Assembly (NCBI GenBank): GCA_036265345.1
Contig: DATAPE010000152.1
Coordinates: forward strand, 1-18,227
Source: DATAPE01 sp036265345
GTDB taxonomy: Bacteria; Actinomycetota; CADDZG01; WHSQ01
Reading direction: 5' to 3'
DNA: 18,227 bases
Position 1 is the stretch's first letter, and each line of letters starts with the position of its first letter. The translations under genes were made by a program, and so were the position numbers. Shown in pieces: positions 7,325-13,689 of this stretch. Below the pieces are notes generated by a model. The model saw nothing but the letters and a program-made list of their open reading frames with translations. It did no database searches and was not told the DNA's origin.

Positions 7325-8914
7325 CTACTCGATGTAGCCAAGCTCCTTGAGGTGTCGGGCGACGGCGGCCGCCTCGGCATCGGAGTATGCGGGCTCCGAC
7401 GCGCGAGTGGTCACCGCGGCCCCCGTCCGCACGGGATGCGCCGCAAGGAAAGAGCCGGCCAGTGCCTGATCGACGGCTCGCCCATCCAGCCCTGCCGGTA
7501 TCTCTTGCTCCAGCAGCGCGAGCGCGGTGGGGCAGACATCGTAGAGAGAAAGCTCCTGGCTCTCGCCGGAGGCGACACGCCCTCCGGCGGCGACGAACAC
7601 CCCGAGCGGGCGGTGATCCGAAGACCAGGCTGCATGGACCCCGGCGAGGGGAACTGGAGGGATCACCACTTCATCGGACGCCTTCCGACCGGGGGCGACC
7701 CGGTAGCCCGCCGACCAGGAATCGAGCATCAGGTCGGGAGCAAGATCGAGCGCCGGTCCGGAATACAAGTCATCGCGGCGATGGGCAGCGGCGAACAAGG
7801 GAGCGCCGGAGCGGGGGTCGCGCAGGCCCAGCGCGCCCTCACGGATCTCATCGACCAGCGCCGCCGAAGCGGATGGGGCGACCATCCCCTGTGGCTCTCG
7901 CCCTTGCTGGTTGATCCACAGGTCGCCATTGACGCCCATGAAGGCTCGGGTCTGCGACCAGTCGAATGGGCCCAACCCTTCACTCAGCGTGTCCTGCATC
8001 GCCCGGCGCGCAAGACCGGGAGCAAGACGTTTCGCCGCACGCCGCGCCGCGGGTGGCAAGCGCCACGCGGCCCCCAGGGCAGAGCGAGCTGCGGTCCCGT
8101 AGCGCGCGTAACCGTTGCGGGCCAGCCACGCGCCCATGTTCACGTCGCCGTGAAGAGAACCCGCGCCGTGATCGCTGACAACGAGCACATCTGCCTGCGG
8201 AAACGCATCGAGCAGGGCGGCGGTCGTCCGATCCATCTCCTCGTAAACGCGATCGACTGCCCCCGCCAGCGGATGGTCGGTGTTCCGGAACTGCCAGAAG
8301 AAATGCTGAGCTCTGTCCACGTGCGGCCATACCGCGGCCACGCAGCCGGCATCTGTCTCACGGATGGCCCACGGCAGCGCTTCCGCCTGGGCGCGAAGGC
8401 CACGCACCAGCTCTTCCAGATAACGATCGAGGGACCGGTAGGGAGCGCGATCGACGAGGTCGTCCAGATCCCACTTCCTAGCCAGCGCATCCTGCAGGGA
8501 ACCCGGACTGCAGAATCGCGACCCGGCGGGCGCGCCGTAGCCCGCGACCATGGCTCCCTTCACCGTCTGCGGAGGAAACGTCATCGGAACGTTCCACACG
8601 AGGAAAGTGATCCCTTCGGCCAGCTCCCACAACGCGGGGGCAACGCGATCCCGGGACGAGAAGTACCGGCACTCGTAGGCCCCCGGCGCCCGGTACCAGG
8701 AGCCGAAGATGCCGTGCTTGCCGGGGTTGCATCCGGTGAATGCGGACGTCCACGCGCAATCGGTCATCGGGGGCCAGGTGGAGCGCAACGGGGCTCGAAA
8801 CCCTCGCTCGACGAGGCCGGCGAGCGCGGGCAGCCGCCCTTGCTCGATCAGAGGGTCGATGACGTCGAAGGTCGCGGAATCCCATCCCAGGATCAGAAGC
8901 CGGGGCGCAGCCAT
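7325..8914 (-). CDS. alkaline-phosphatase-superfamily phosphodiesterase / nucleotide pyrophosphatase
   Basis: 529 residues. A predicted metal-dependent phosphoester hydrolase of the type I phosphodiesterase/NPP branch. Metal ligands are visible as Asp12 (GWDSATFD), Asp200 and His204 (DRAQH), Asp248 and His249 (VVSDHGAG), and His434 (SSDHRPLGVF). The nucleophile should be Thr51 in PPMTDCAWTSAFTG, where Cys53 stands in place of the usual Pro. GCNPGKHGIFG (61-71) and the ending HLKELGYIE are characteristic of the family. No signal peptide is seen, so it is probably cytoplasmic. ATG 8914 directly follows the TAG of the secreted-protein gene, so translation is coupled. Proteins of this group act on nucleotides, phospholipids or glycan phosphodiesters; the substrate cannot be told here. 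Confidence 0.9.
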   Translation of the reverse strand: MAAPRLLILGWDSATFDVIDPLIEQGRLPALAGLVERGFRAPLRSTWPPMTDCAWTSAFTGCNPGKHGIFGSWYRAPGAYECRYFSSRDRVAPALWELAEGITFLVWNVPMTFPPQTVKGAMVAGYGAPAGSRFCSPGSLQDALARKWDLDDLVDRAPYRSLDRYLEELVRGLRAQAEALPWAIRETDAGCVAAVWPHVDRAQHFFWQFRNTDHPLAGAVDRVYEEMDRTTAALLDAFPQADVLVVSDHGAGSLHGDVNMGAWLARNGYARYGTAARSALGAAWRLPPAARRAAKRLAPGLARRAMQDTLSEGLGPFDWSQTRAFMGVNGDLWINQQGREPQGMVAPSASAALVDEIREGALGLRDPRSGAPLFAAAHRRDDLYSGPALDLAPDLMLDSWSAGYRVAPGRKASDEVVIPPVPLAGVHAAWSSDHRPLGVFVAAGGRVASGESQELSLYDVCPTALALLEQEIPAGLDGRAVDQALAGSFLAAHPVRTGAAVTTRASEPAYSDAEAAAVARHLKELGYIE

Positions 8915-9502
8915 CTACGGAGAGGCGGTGGGGGTCGGCGTCGGGGTGGGAGTCGGACTGGGTGAGGGCGTCACGCCGGGGAGAGGTTCCTTAACGCCGC
9001 CGTGGCCCGGAGCATTATCGAAGCACGTATTCCGGCAATGACGGCCGCTGAAGATGGTCTCGACTGCCCATCGGTAGTAACGGCGGGAGGGGCCGAAGCG
9101 AAGCTTGCTCAACTGGATGCGGACCTTGACGCTGCGCCGTCCCGGGCGCCACACCCTGAGGCTGCTCACCCTGTAATCGGGATGCCCTCTCCTGTCACGG
9201 AACAAGCCTGCTGTCATGTGGCCCCCAAGGGACCGGAGGAGCGCGTAATAATCGAAGCGGCCGCCGCCGAAGGTATCGAGCCGCACCAGCACGTAGCCCC
9301 GGTCGAGGATCGTGCGAGCACTCCAACCGCTCCACGTCACGACCTTCCATCGAGGCTTCTTGTGTCCGTCGAATTCGACCCGTCGCACGTCGAGCCGGCC
9401 CCTGGCGTCGTTCGCGTCGTGCAGAAGGCGGCGGTCGGCGAGAGCGAAGAGTGGTACTGCAAGCGAGCCCAGGACCACGATCGCGATCGCGGCTCTCCTC
9501 AC
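8915..9502 (-). CDS. secreted protein of unknown function with Pro/Thr-rich tail
   Basis: 195 residues from GTG 9502-9500, which overlaps the TGA of the MauE-like gene (GTGA); an earlier ATG at 9541 would force a 43-bp overlap. Residues 1-22 form a Sec signal (MRRAAIAIVVLGSLAVPLFA). The mature body is basic and beta-rich, with segments RGRLDVRRVEFD, RTILDRGYVLVRLDTFGGGRFDYYALL and FGPSRRYYRWAVETIFSG, then two Cys at 156 and 160 (HCRNTCFDNAPG). Residues 179-195 are a Ser/Pro/Thr repeat ending in TASP, a flexible cell-surface type tail. I recognise a general likeness to secreted actinobacterial proteins of unknown function. Its place straight after a MauE-like redox protein suggests the Cys pair may form a disulfide, which is an inference. 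Confidence 0.75.
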   Translation of the reverse strand: MRRAAIAIVVLGSLAVPLFALADRRLLHDANDARGRLDVRRVEFDGHKKPRWKVVTWSGWSARTILDRGYVLVRLDTFGGGRFDYYALLRSLGGHMTAGLFRDRRGHPDYRVSSLRVWRPGRRSVKVRIQLSKLRFGPSRRYYRWAVETIFSGRHCRNTCFDNAPGHGGVKEPLPGVTPSPSPTPTPTPTPTASP

Positions 9503-10020
9503 TGTTTGCGCATCGCGTCGGCGACCTCGCGGCCTATCCACAGAACCATCACCACACCGAGCCCGGCGAGAGCAGCAGGCAGAAGACTTGTCGTGTTGGG
9601 TCGAAGGGATCCCGTCAACAGGCGATCCCGCCCGCCTATGAGGATGATGCCCGCCAGACAGGCGAGACCAGCGTTGCGCGCGACTAGCAACCGATAGTCA
9701 TGGGGTGTCGCTCGTCCGAAGCACCCACACGGTAGCCGGTTGCCCTGTGCCTGTCGCGCGCTGACAAGCGCCAGAGAGAATCCTGCGAGCAATGCCATCG
9801 TCAGGGCCGCACCTGCTCGCGCGTGGCCGGTTCCAAGCAGCGCCGCCACGGTCAGCTCCGCACCAGGAACGACCACGGATGCCGCAAGGCCGATCCGGGA
9901 AGGCAGACGGTAGGCCCGCAATGCTTGCTGCCACTCTGAGAACCGGATGATCTTTGCGACCGCCCCCCAGCCAAAGACGATGGCGATCACAGCACCCGCC
10001 AGCAGAGTGATCAAAGACAT
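9499..10020 (-). CDS. MauE/DoxX-like redox-associated membrane protein
   Basis: 173 residues with four to five hydrophobic helices, at about 3-24, 42-63, 69-88, 113-130 and 145-163. The paired Cys98 and Cys100 in RLPCGCFGRA follow helix 3; CGCFG is the hallmark of MauE-like and related DoxX-fold membrane proteins, which act with thioredoxin-like partners in periplasmic thiol chemistry. The opening pattern GAVIAIVFGWGAVAKIIRF, with the conserved Lys, also fits. It is the first gene of a minus-strand operon and is divergent from a MauD-like gene 74 bp away, so the two halves of a MauD/MauE pair sit back to back. Its role in methylamine metabolism is unlikely because the large catalytic subunit is absent. 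Electron transfer to secreted thiols is inferred. Confidence 0.85.
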   Translation of the reverse strand: MSLITLLAGAVIAIVFGWGAVAKIIRFSEWQQALRAYRLPSRIGLAASVVVPGAELTVAALLGTGHARAGAALTMALLAGFSLALVSARQAQGNRLPCGCFGRATPHDYRLLVARNAGLACLAGIILIGGRDRLLTGSLRPNTTSLLPAALAGLGVVMVLWIGREVADAMRKQ

Positions 10021-10043
10021 CCCGCGCGCATCCTAAGTGGGGG

Positions 10044-10075
10044 CCGACGCAGGAGAAGTACTCTCCCTTCGTCGG
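10044..10075. promoter_or_regulatory. 32-bp interrupted inverted repeat between the divergent Mau-like operons
   Basis: The arms are CCGACG (10044-10049) with CGTCGG (10070-10075), and inside them GGAGA (10052-10056) with TCTCC (10062-10066), around a five-base centre AGTAC. It nearly fills the 74-bp gap between two divergent genes. Its dyad symmetry fits an operator shared by both operons, or a leader hairpin of one transcript. No clear promoter hexamers were identified. Confidence 0.5.
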
Positions 10076-10094
10076 ACGTTGAGAGAGGGCCAAC

Positions 10095-10673
10095 GTGCAC
10101 GGATGGTGGACTGCTTCCTATCTGGTCCTGTGGATGCTGGTGATCGTGCTGTCGGTCGTCGTGGTAGCGCTGGCGCGGCAGATCGGGACGCTGCATATGC
10201 GGCTCGGCCCCCGGGGCGCGTTGGAGATGGACGACGAGGGGCCACCACTCGGCGAGGCGACCGAAGCTCGAGAAGTCAGCGACCTCGCCGGAGCCACCGT
10301 GAGGTTAGGCGGCCCGGGACGGCAGCAGCTGATCCTGTTCGTATCGCCGGGATGCGGCGTGTGCGAGCAGGTTCTGCCCGCGCTACCCGCGATCGCTCGC
10401 AATGGACAGCTGGTTCCCTATGTGGTGACCGATGTCGACAACACTGAGGCCGAGCTTGCCTTCGGTCGCCGGAACATCCCTGCCCCCCTGATTTCGGCAC
10501 CCGACCTGATCCAGCGATACAACGTGCCGGGCACGCCCTATGTCGTGATCACCGACAGGCTCGGTATCGTTCGGGCCAAAGGAACGGTCAACAATCTCGA
10601 ACAGGTCGAAGGATTGGTCGATACTGCGCGCCGGCGCGCGAAAGAGGCCGCGAACGAGGTGCAGGTGAGCTGA
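10095..10673 (+). CDS. MauD/TlpA-like membrane-anchored thioredoxin
   Basis: 192 residues from GTG 10095. An N-terminal helix (about 8-27) anchors the protein, and a thioredoxin domain faces outside. The redox motif is Cys87-Gly-Val-Cys90 in FVSPGCGVCEQVLPAL, and the cis-Pro is Pro148 in NVPGTPYVV. The linker ARQIGTLHMRLGPRGAL is typical of MauD, the disulfide protein needed to mature the disulfide-rich methylamine dehydrogenase light chain. The downstream MauA-like gene begins immediately after its stop codon. Expected role: reduce or isomerise disulfides in the Cys-rich partner outside the membrane, with electrons supplied by the CcdA-like protein two genes downstream. The fold and motif are clear; the client is inferred. 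Confidence 0.88.
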   Translation: MHGWWTASYLVLWMLVIVLSVVVVALARQIGTLHMRLGPRGALEMDDEGPPLGEATEAREVSDLAGATVRLGGPGRQQLILFVSPGCGVCEQVLPALPAIARNGQLVPYVVTDVDNTEAELAFGRRNIPAPLISAPDLIQRYNVPGTPYVVITDRLGIVRAKGTVNNLEQVEGLVDTARRRAKEAANEVQVS

Positions 10674-11204
10674 TTGCTGGAGCGAGCGGTGGAACAACTG
10701 TCCGTGCAACTTGCACAGCGGACGTCGCGCCGGTCGTTCCTGGGTCGCTGCGGGATAGGGATCGTCGCCCTGGTGGGAGGGCCATTCGTCGCACAAGCTC
10801 TTCGACCGGGGCGGGCGGAAGCGCATCACATCTGCGGACATACCTACACCACCAACTCCTGCCCGCATCCGTATTACCCGCACACACGCATCGATCGTGA
10901 GGGCTGGCCACTGCATCCCAAGTACGGGTATCCCATCGACATCCACGGCAACATCTATCTGTCTCGCGAACAGACCCGAAGGAGGGTCTGTCAGGGCACC
11001 GTGCGGCGGCGCTATCCGTTCACGGGAAAGACGACGATGGGCGGGATCTGGAGCCGCTGTTGCCACGGCCAGATCAGGCACCTCACCGACTGCTGCTCGT
11101 TCTCACCCACTCGGATCAACGGAGACATGAGCCTGGTGGGCTATTGCCACCACGGCCGCCGGGTCTTTTGCGTGATGTACCGCGACACGAATATCCCCTG
11201 TTGA
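10674..11204 (+). CDS. Tat-exported Cys-rich protein, MauA-like but lacking the cofactor tryptophans
   Basis: 176 residues from TTG 10674; GTG 10689, with GGAG six bases before it, is an equally good start giving 171. A twin-arginine signal (TSRRSFLG, 17-24, then hydrophobic 27-42) predicts folded export, with cleavage near AEA at 48-50. The mature part has ten Cys: 54, 63, 106, 129, 130, 140, 141, 158, 166 and 176. The C-terminal pattern, with CCHG, LTDCC, a Ser-Leu-Val-Gly-Tyr-Cys, then VMYRD, lines up by eye with the methylamine dehydrogenase light chain around SWVASC and IAYRDCC. The first cofactor Trp (Trp57 of the mature Paracoccus protein) is Leu here, and the region holding the second is missing. 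So it looks like a truncated, cofactor-free relative held together by disulfides. Function unknown. Confidence 0.75.
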   Translation: MLERAVEQLSVQLAQRTSRRSFLGRCGIGIVALVGGPFVAQALRPGRAEAHHICGHTYTTNSCPHPYYPHTRIDREGWPLHPKYGYPIDIHGNIYLSREQTRRRVCQGTVRRRYPFTGKTTMGGIWSRCCHGQIRHLTDCCSFSPTRINGDMSLVGYCHHGRRVFCVMYRDTNIPC

Positions 11205-11275
11205 CAACACCACTGCTGATCGCCGCGACGATCGCCTCGCTCCTGGCGGGGGTGTCAACGCTCTTCTCCCCCTGA
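11201..11275 (+). other. in-frame upstream helix ending in Ser-Pro-UGA (possible N-terminus of the next gene)
   Basis: TTG 11201 overlaps the preceding TGA stop (TTGA), matching the coupling style of this region. The 24 codons encode one hydrophobic helix, PLLIAATIASLLAGVSTLF, then Ser-Pro, and end at UGA 11273-11275. They are in phase with the following ORF (codon 29 is ATG 11285). In CcdA/DsbD proteins the first helix ends in Pro-Cys, so the UGA sits where Cys is expected. It could encode selenocysteine, or be a Cys-to-stop change (UGC to UGA). No strong ribosome binding site precedes the TTG. Confidence 0.5.
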
Positions 11276-11284
11276 GGACTGTCG

Positions 11285-11866
11285 ATGGTGCACACCATCA
11301 CCCCCGTGGTCGACGGGGCAAGCAGCCCTAAGTCACCGTATTGGGGCTCGGTCGCCCTCTACACGCTCGGCACCACCGCGTCGGCGGCCCTGTTCGGGCT
11401 GCTCCTCGGGACCGCCGGCATGCTCGCCCGGGCCCCCTGGGGATCTTCAGGCGTGGCAATAGTGGCGGTGATCGCCTCCGTCTACGCGGCAAGGGAGCTG
11501 TTCCGGCTCCCGATCCCGCTGTTCGACCGGCGCCGGCAGGTGCCCGAGTGGTGGCGAACCTTTTACTCCCGGCCGGTGGCGGCGGTGCTCTACGGTCTTT
11601 CTCTCGGGATCGGTTTCCTTACCTTCCTCACCTTCGGAAGCTTCGTGGTCGTCTCCGTGATAGCGCTCGCTTCGGGCAGCCCCGTGGCAGGGGTGGTCCT
11701 GTGTGGCAGCTTCGGGCTCGCCCGGGGGCTTGCGGTGCTCGCCGGCGCCAGCTCGTCGGCGCGAGCGGCCATCGAGAACGTCTCCATTAGGGCCGCGGCG
11801 CGGCTCGCCAACGGGGGCGCCCTGGTGGGGGTGGCGCTCGTGGCGGTGGCTGCGGCCTGGCCCTGA
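11285..11866 (+). CDS. CcdA/DsbD-like membrane electron carrier (may begin upstream through a UGA codon)
   Basis: 193 residues from ATG 11285, or 221 if read from TTG 11201 through the UGA. From ATG 11285 the helices are at about 18-45, 53-72, 94-124, 127-150 and 172-193, only five; the upstream piece supplies a sixth, the number usual for CcdA. The segment YGLSLGIGFLTFLTFGSFVV and the FGLARG stretch resemble CcdA/DsbD-type proteins, which move electrons from cytoplasmic thioredoxin to outside thiol proteins. One Cys remains at about 138 (VLCGSFGLARG). GAGGA lies about seven bases before ATG 11285, so a short product could also be made. It is the third gene after the MauD-like and MauA-like genes and probably feeds them electrons. 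The family call is moderate. Confidence 0.7.
   Translation: MVHTITPVVDGASSPKSPYWGSVALYTLGTTASAALFGLLLGTAGMLARAPWGSSGVAIVAVIASVYAARELFRLPIPLFDRRRQVPEWWRTFYSRPVAAVLYGLSLGIGFLTFLTFGSFVVVSVIALASGSPVAGVVLCGSFGLARGLAVLAGASSSARAAIENVSIRAAARLANGGALVGVALVAVAAAWP
11302..11318 (+). promoter_or_regulatory. SECIS-like hairpin downstream of the in-frame UGA
   Basis: CCCCGT (11302-11307) pairs with ACGGGG (11313-11318), giving six base pairs around the five-base loop GGTCG. The loop starts 32 bases after the UGA. Bacterial SECIS hairpins lie just 3' of the Sec codon within the coding region, and G is favoured at the start of the loop; the E. coli fdhF element carries GGUCU. A hairpin this size can arise by chance in GC-rich sequence. 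Confidence 0.35.
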
Positions 11867-11894
11867 GCCCCAGAGACCGAACTGCACGGGGGAT

Positions 11895-11924
11895 TTGCCA
11901 GCCTCGGCCCCCAGGCGCTATCGT
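11895..11924 (+). promoter_or_regulatory. groEL promoter
   Basis: TTGCCA at 11895-11900 (-35) and TATCGT at 11919-11924 (-10) are 18 bases apart and close to the housekeeping sigma consensus. The -10 runs straight into the CIRCE operator, so a bound repressor would cover the transcription start. Confidence 0.7.
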
Positions 11925-11950
11925 TAGCACTCACAGCATGAGAGTGCTAA
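11924..11950. promoter_or_regulatory. CIRCE operator (HrcA binding site)
   Basis: TTAGCACTC (11924-11932), nine spacer bases, then GAGTGCTAA (11942-11950): a perfect 9-9-9 CIRCE inverted repeat, 32 bp before the groEL start. HrcA binds this site and represses chaperone genes until heat stress. hrcA itself is not in the window. Confidence 0.97.
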
Positions 11951-11982
11951 TCCACCATCGGTATCACCCAAGGAGGTAGCGC

Positions 11983-13608
11983 ATGGCGAAGTTACTGAGC
12001 TTTGACGAGGAGGCCCGGCGGGCGCTCGAGCGAGGCATGAACCAGCTTGCCGACGCCGTGAAGGTCACCCTCGGGCCCAAGGGCCGGAACGTCGTTCTGG
12101 AGAAGAAGTGGGGAGCCCCCACGATCACCAACGACGGCGTCTCGATCGCCAAGGACATCGAGCTCGAAGATCCACTCGAGAAGATCGGCGCCGAGCTCGT
12201 CAAGGAAGTAGCCAAGAAGACCGACGACGTAGCCGGTGACGGCACCACGACCGCGACGGTGCTCGCCCAGGCGATGGTCCGCGAAGGACTTCGCAACGTG
12301 GCTGCGGGCGCGAACCCCATCGCCCTCAAGCGTGGGATAGAGAAGGCGGTCGACAACGTCGTAGAGAACATCAAGACCCAGTCGCGGGATGTCGAGGGCC
12401 GCGAGCAGATCAGTCAGGTTGCTTCGATCTCGGCGAACAACGATCCCGAGATCGGCGAGACGATCGCCGAGGCCATGGATAAGGTCGGCAAGGACGGCGT
12501 CATCACCGTCGAAGAGTCGAACACGTTCGGCCTCGAGCTCGAGCTCGTCGAAGGTATGCGCTTCGACAAGGGTTACATCAGTCCTTACTTCGTAACCGAC
12601 GCCGAGCGGATGGAGGTTGTGCTCGAAGAGCCGTACATCCTGATCGCGAACCAGAAGATCTCTGCGGTCAAGGACCTGCTCCCCATCCTCGAGAAGGTCA
12701 TGCAGGCGGGCAAGCCGCTGTTGATCGTCTCCGAAGACGTCGAGGGCGAGGCCCTCGCCACGCTGGTCGTCAACAAGATCAGAGGAACCTTCCGCGCGGC
12801 TGCGGTCAAGGCTCCGGGCTTCGGCGACCGCCGCAAGGCGATGCTGCAGGACATCGCGATCCTCGCCGGCGGCCAGGTCATCAGCGAGGAGGTCGGCCTC
12901 AAACTCGAGTCCGTGACACTGGACATGCTGGGTACGGCGCGCAAGGTTGTGGTCACCAAGGACGACACGACGGTGGTTGAGGGCGGCGGCGTCGCCGACG
13001 AGATCACGGGCCGCGTGAATCAGATCAAGGCCGAGATCGAGCGTTCCGATTCCGATTACGACCGCGAGAAGCTGCAAGAGCGCCTCGCCAAGCTGGCCGG
13101 CGGTGTGGCGGTCATCAAGGTGGGGGCCGCGACCGAGGTCGAGCTCAAGGAAAAGAAGCACCGCATCGAGGACGCCGTCCAGACCACGAAGGCCGCGGTC
13201 GAGGAAGGCATCGTCGCCGGTGGCGGCATCACCCTCTTGCACGCGCAGGAGGGCCTCGAGAAGCTCGAGCTGGAAGGCGACGAGCAGACCGGAGCATTCA
13301 TCGTTCGCAAGGCGCTGGAAGAGCCCCTCAAGGTGATCGCGCACAACGCCGGACTCGAAGGCGGAGTGGTGGTCGAGAGGGTTCGCACGTCCGGGCCGGG
13401 CGAGGGACTGAACGCAGCTACCGGCGAGTACGTCGACCTGTTCCGCGCAGGCGTGGTGGACGCCGCGAAGGTGACGCGTTCTGCGCTCCAGAACGCCGCC
13501 TCGATCGCCGCTCTGTTCCTTACGACGGAGGCCATCGTCGCCGACAAGCCGGAGAAGGCTCCGGCGATGCCCGGAGGCATGCCGGGCGGCGGGGACATGG
13601 ACTTCTAG
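11983..13608 (+). CDS. groEL: 60 kDa chaperonin GroEL
   Basis: 541 residues, the usual length, with a strong AAGGAGG site at 11970-11976. It forms the double-ring, ATP-driven folding chamber in the cytoplasm. ATP-site motifs are TLGPKGRNV (29-37) and GDGTTTATVLAQ (85-96). The apical substrate-binding region spans about 190-375 and includes LLIVSEDVEGEALATLVVNK and VKAPGFGDRRKAML. The hinge motif EEGIVAGGGI lies near 403-412. The tail is a short Met/Gly stretch, PGGMPGGGDMDF, as in general housekeeping chaperonins and not the His-rich tail of actinobacterial GroEL1. groES is not beside it, so the gene is monocistronic under CIRCE/HrcA control and ends at a strong terminator. Confidence 0.99.
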   Translation: MAKLLSFDEEARRALERGMNQLADAVKVTLGPKGRNVVLEKKWGAPTITNDGVSIAKDIELEDPLEKIGAELVKEVAKKTDDVAGDGTTTATVLAQAMVREGLRNVAAGANPIALKRGIEKAVDNVVENIKTQSRDVEGREQISQVASISANNDPEIGETIAEAMDKVGKDGVITVEESNTFGLELELVEGMRFDKGYISPYFVTDAERMEVVLEEPYILIANQKISAVKDLLPILEKVMQAGKPLLIVSEDVEGEALATLVVNKIRGTFRAAAVKAPGFGDRRKAMLQDIAILAGGQVISEEVGLKLESVTLDMLGTARKVVVTKDDTTVVEGGGVADEITGRVNQIKAEIERSDSDYDREKLQERLAKLAGGVAVIKVGAATEVELKEKKHRIEDAVQTTKAAVEEGIVAGGGITLLHAQEGLEKLELEGDEQTGAFIVRKALEEPLKVIAHNAGLEGGVVVERVRTSGPGEGLNAATGEYVDLFRAGVVDAAKVTRSALQNAASIAALFLTTEAIVADKPEKAPAMPGGMPGGGDMDF

Positions 13609-13632
13609 GGCGTCACTCCCGGGCACACAAGA

Positions 13633-13658
13633 GAAGGGGCCGGATCTCCGGCCCCTTC
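13633..13658. terminator. bidirectional intrinsic terminator between groEL and rpmG
   Basis: GAAGGGGCCGGA (13633-13644) pairs with TCCGGCCCCTTC (13647-13658), an 11-12 bp GC-rich stem with a tiny loop. It is followed by TT on the plus strand and flanked by purines that read as pyrimidines on the other strand. It begins 25 bp after groEL and serves two converging genes. Confidence 0.9.
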
Positions 13659-13689
13659 TTCAGGTTATGGGTGAGCACTCCCTCTCGGG

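Noticed and set aside
7283..8965. 560-codon plus-strand open frame
   Set aside because: It lies opposite the phosphodiesterase and the methyltransferase start, both clear by motif; its own translation is low-complexity, rich in Arg, Gly and Pro.
8918..8968. Tandem DNA repeat as a CRISPR or mobile-element end
   Set aside because: It is the in-frame Pro/Ser/Thr tail of the secreted protein, with no spacers or terminal repeats.
10674..11204. True methylamine dehydrogenase light chain
   Set aside because: The cofactor Trp positions are absent and no mauB or amicyanin gene is in the window.
11273..11275. UGA reassigned genome-wide to an amino acid
   Set aside because: TGA is the plain stop of coxA, padR, the MauE-like gene and the flavin reductase gene here, so the standard code applies.
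11284..11299. GATGGTG/CACCATC inverted repeat as the SECIS element
   Set aside because: Only two bases separate the arms and the loop would sit about 14 bases from the UGA, too near; the hairpin at 11302-11318 is better placed.
11992..13626. 544-codon open frame antisense to groEL
   Set aside because: It mirrors groEL exactly; long antisense frames are common opposite GC-rich genes, and the translation shows no family likeness.
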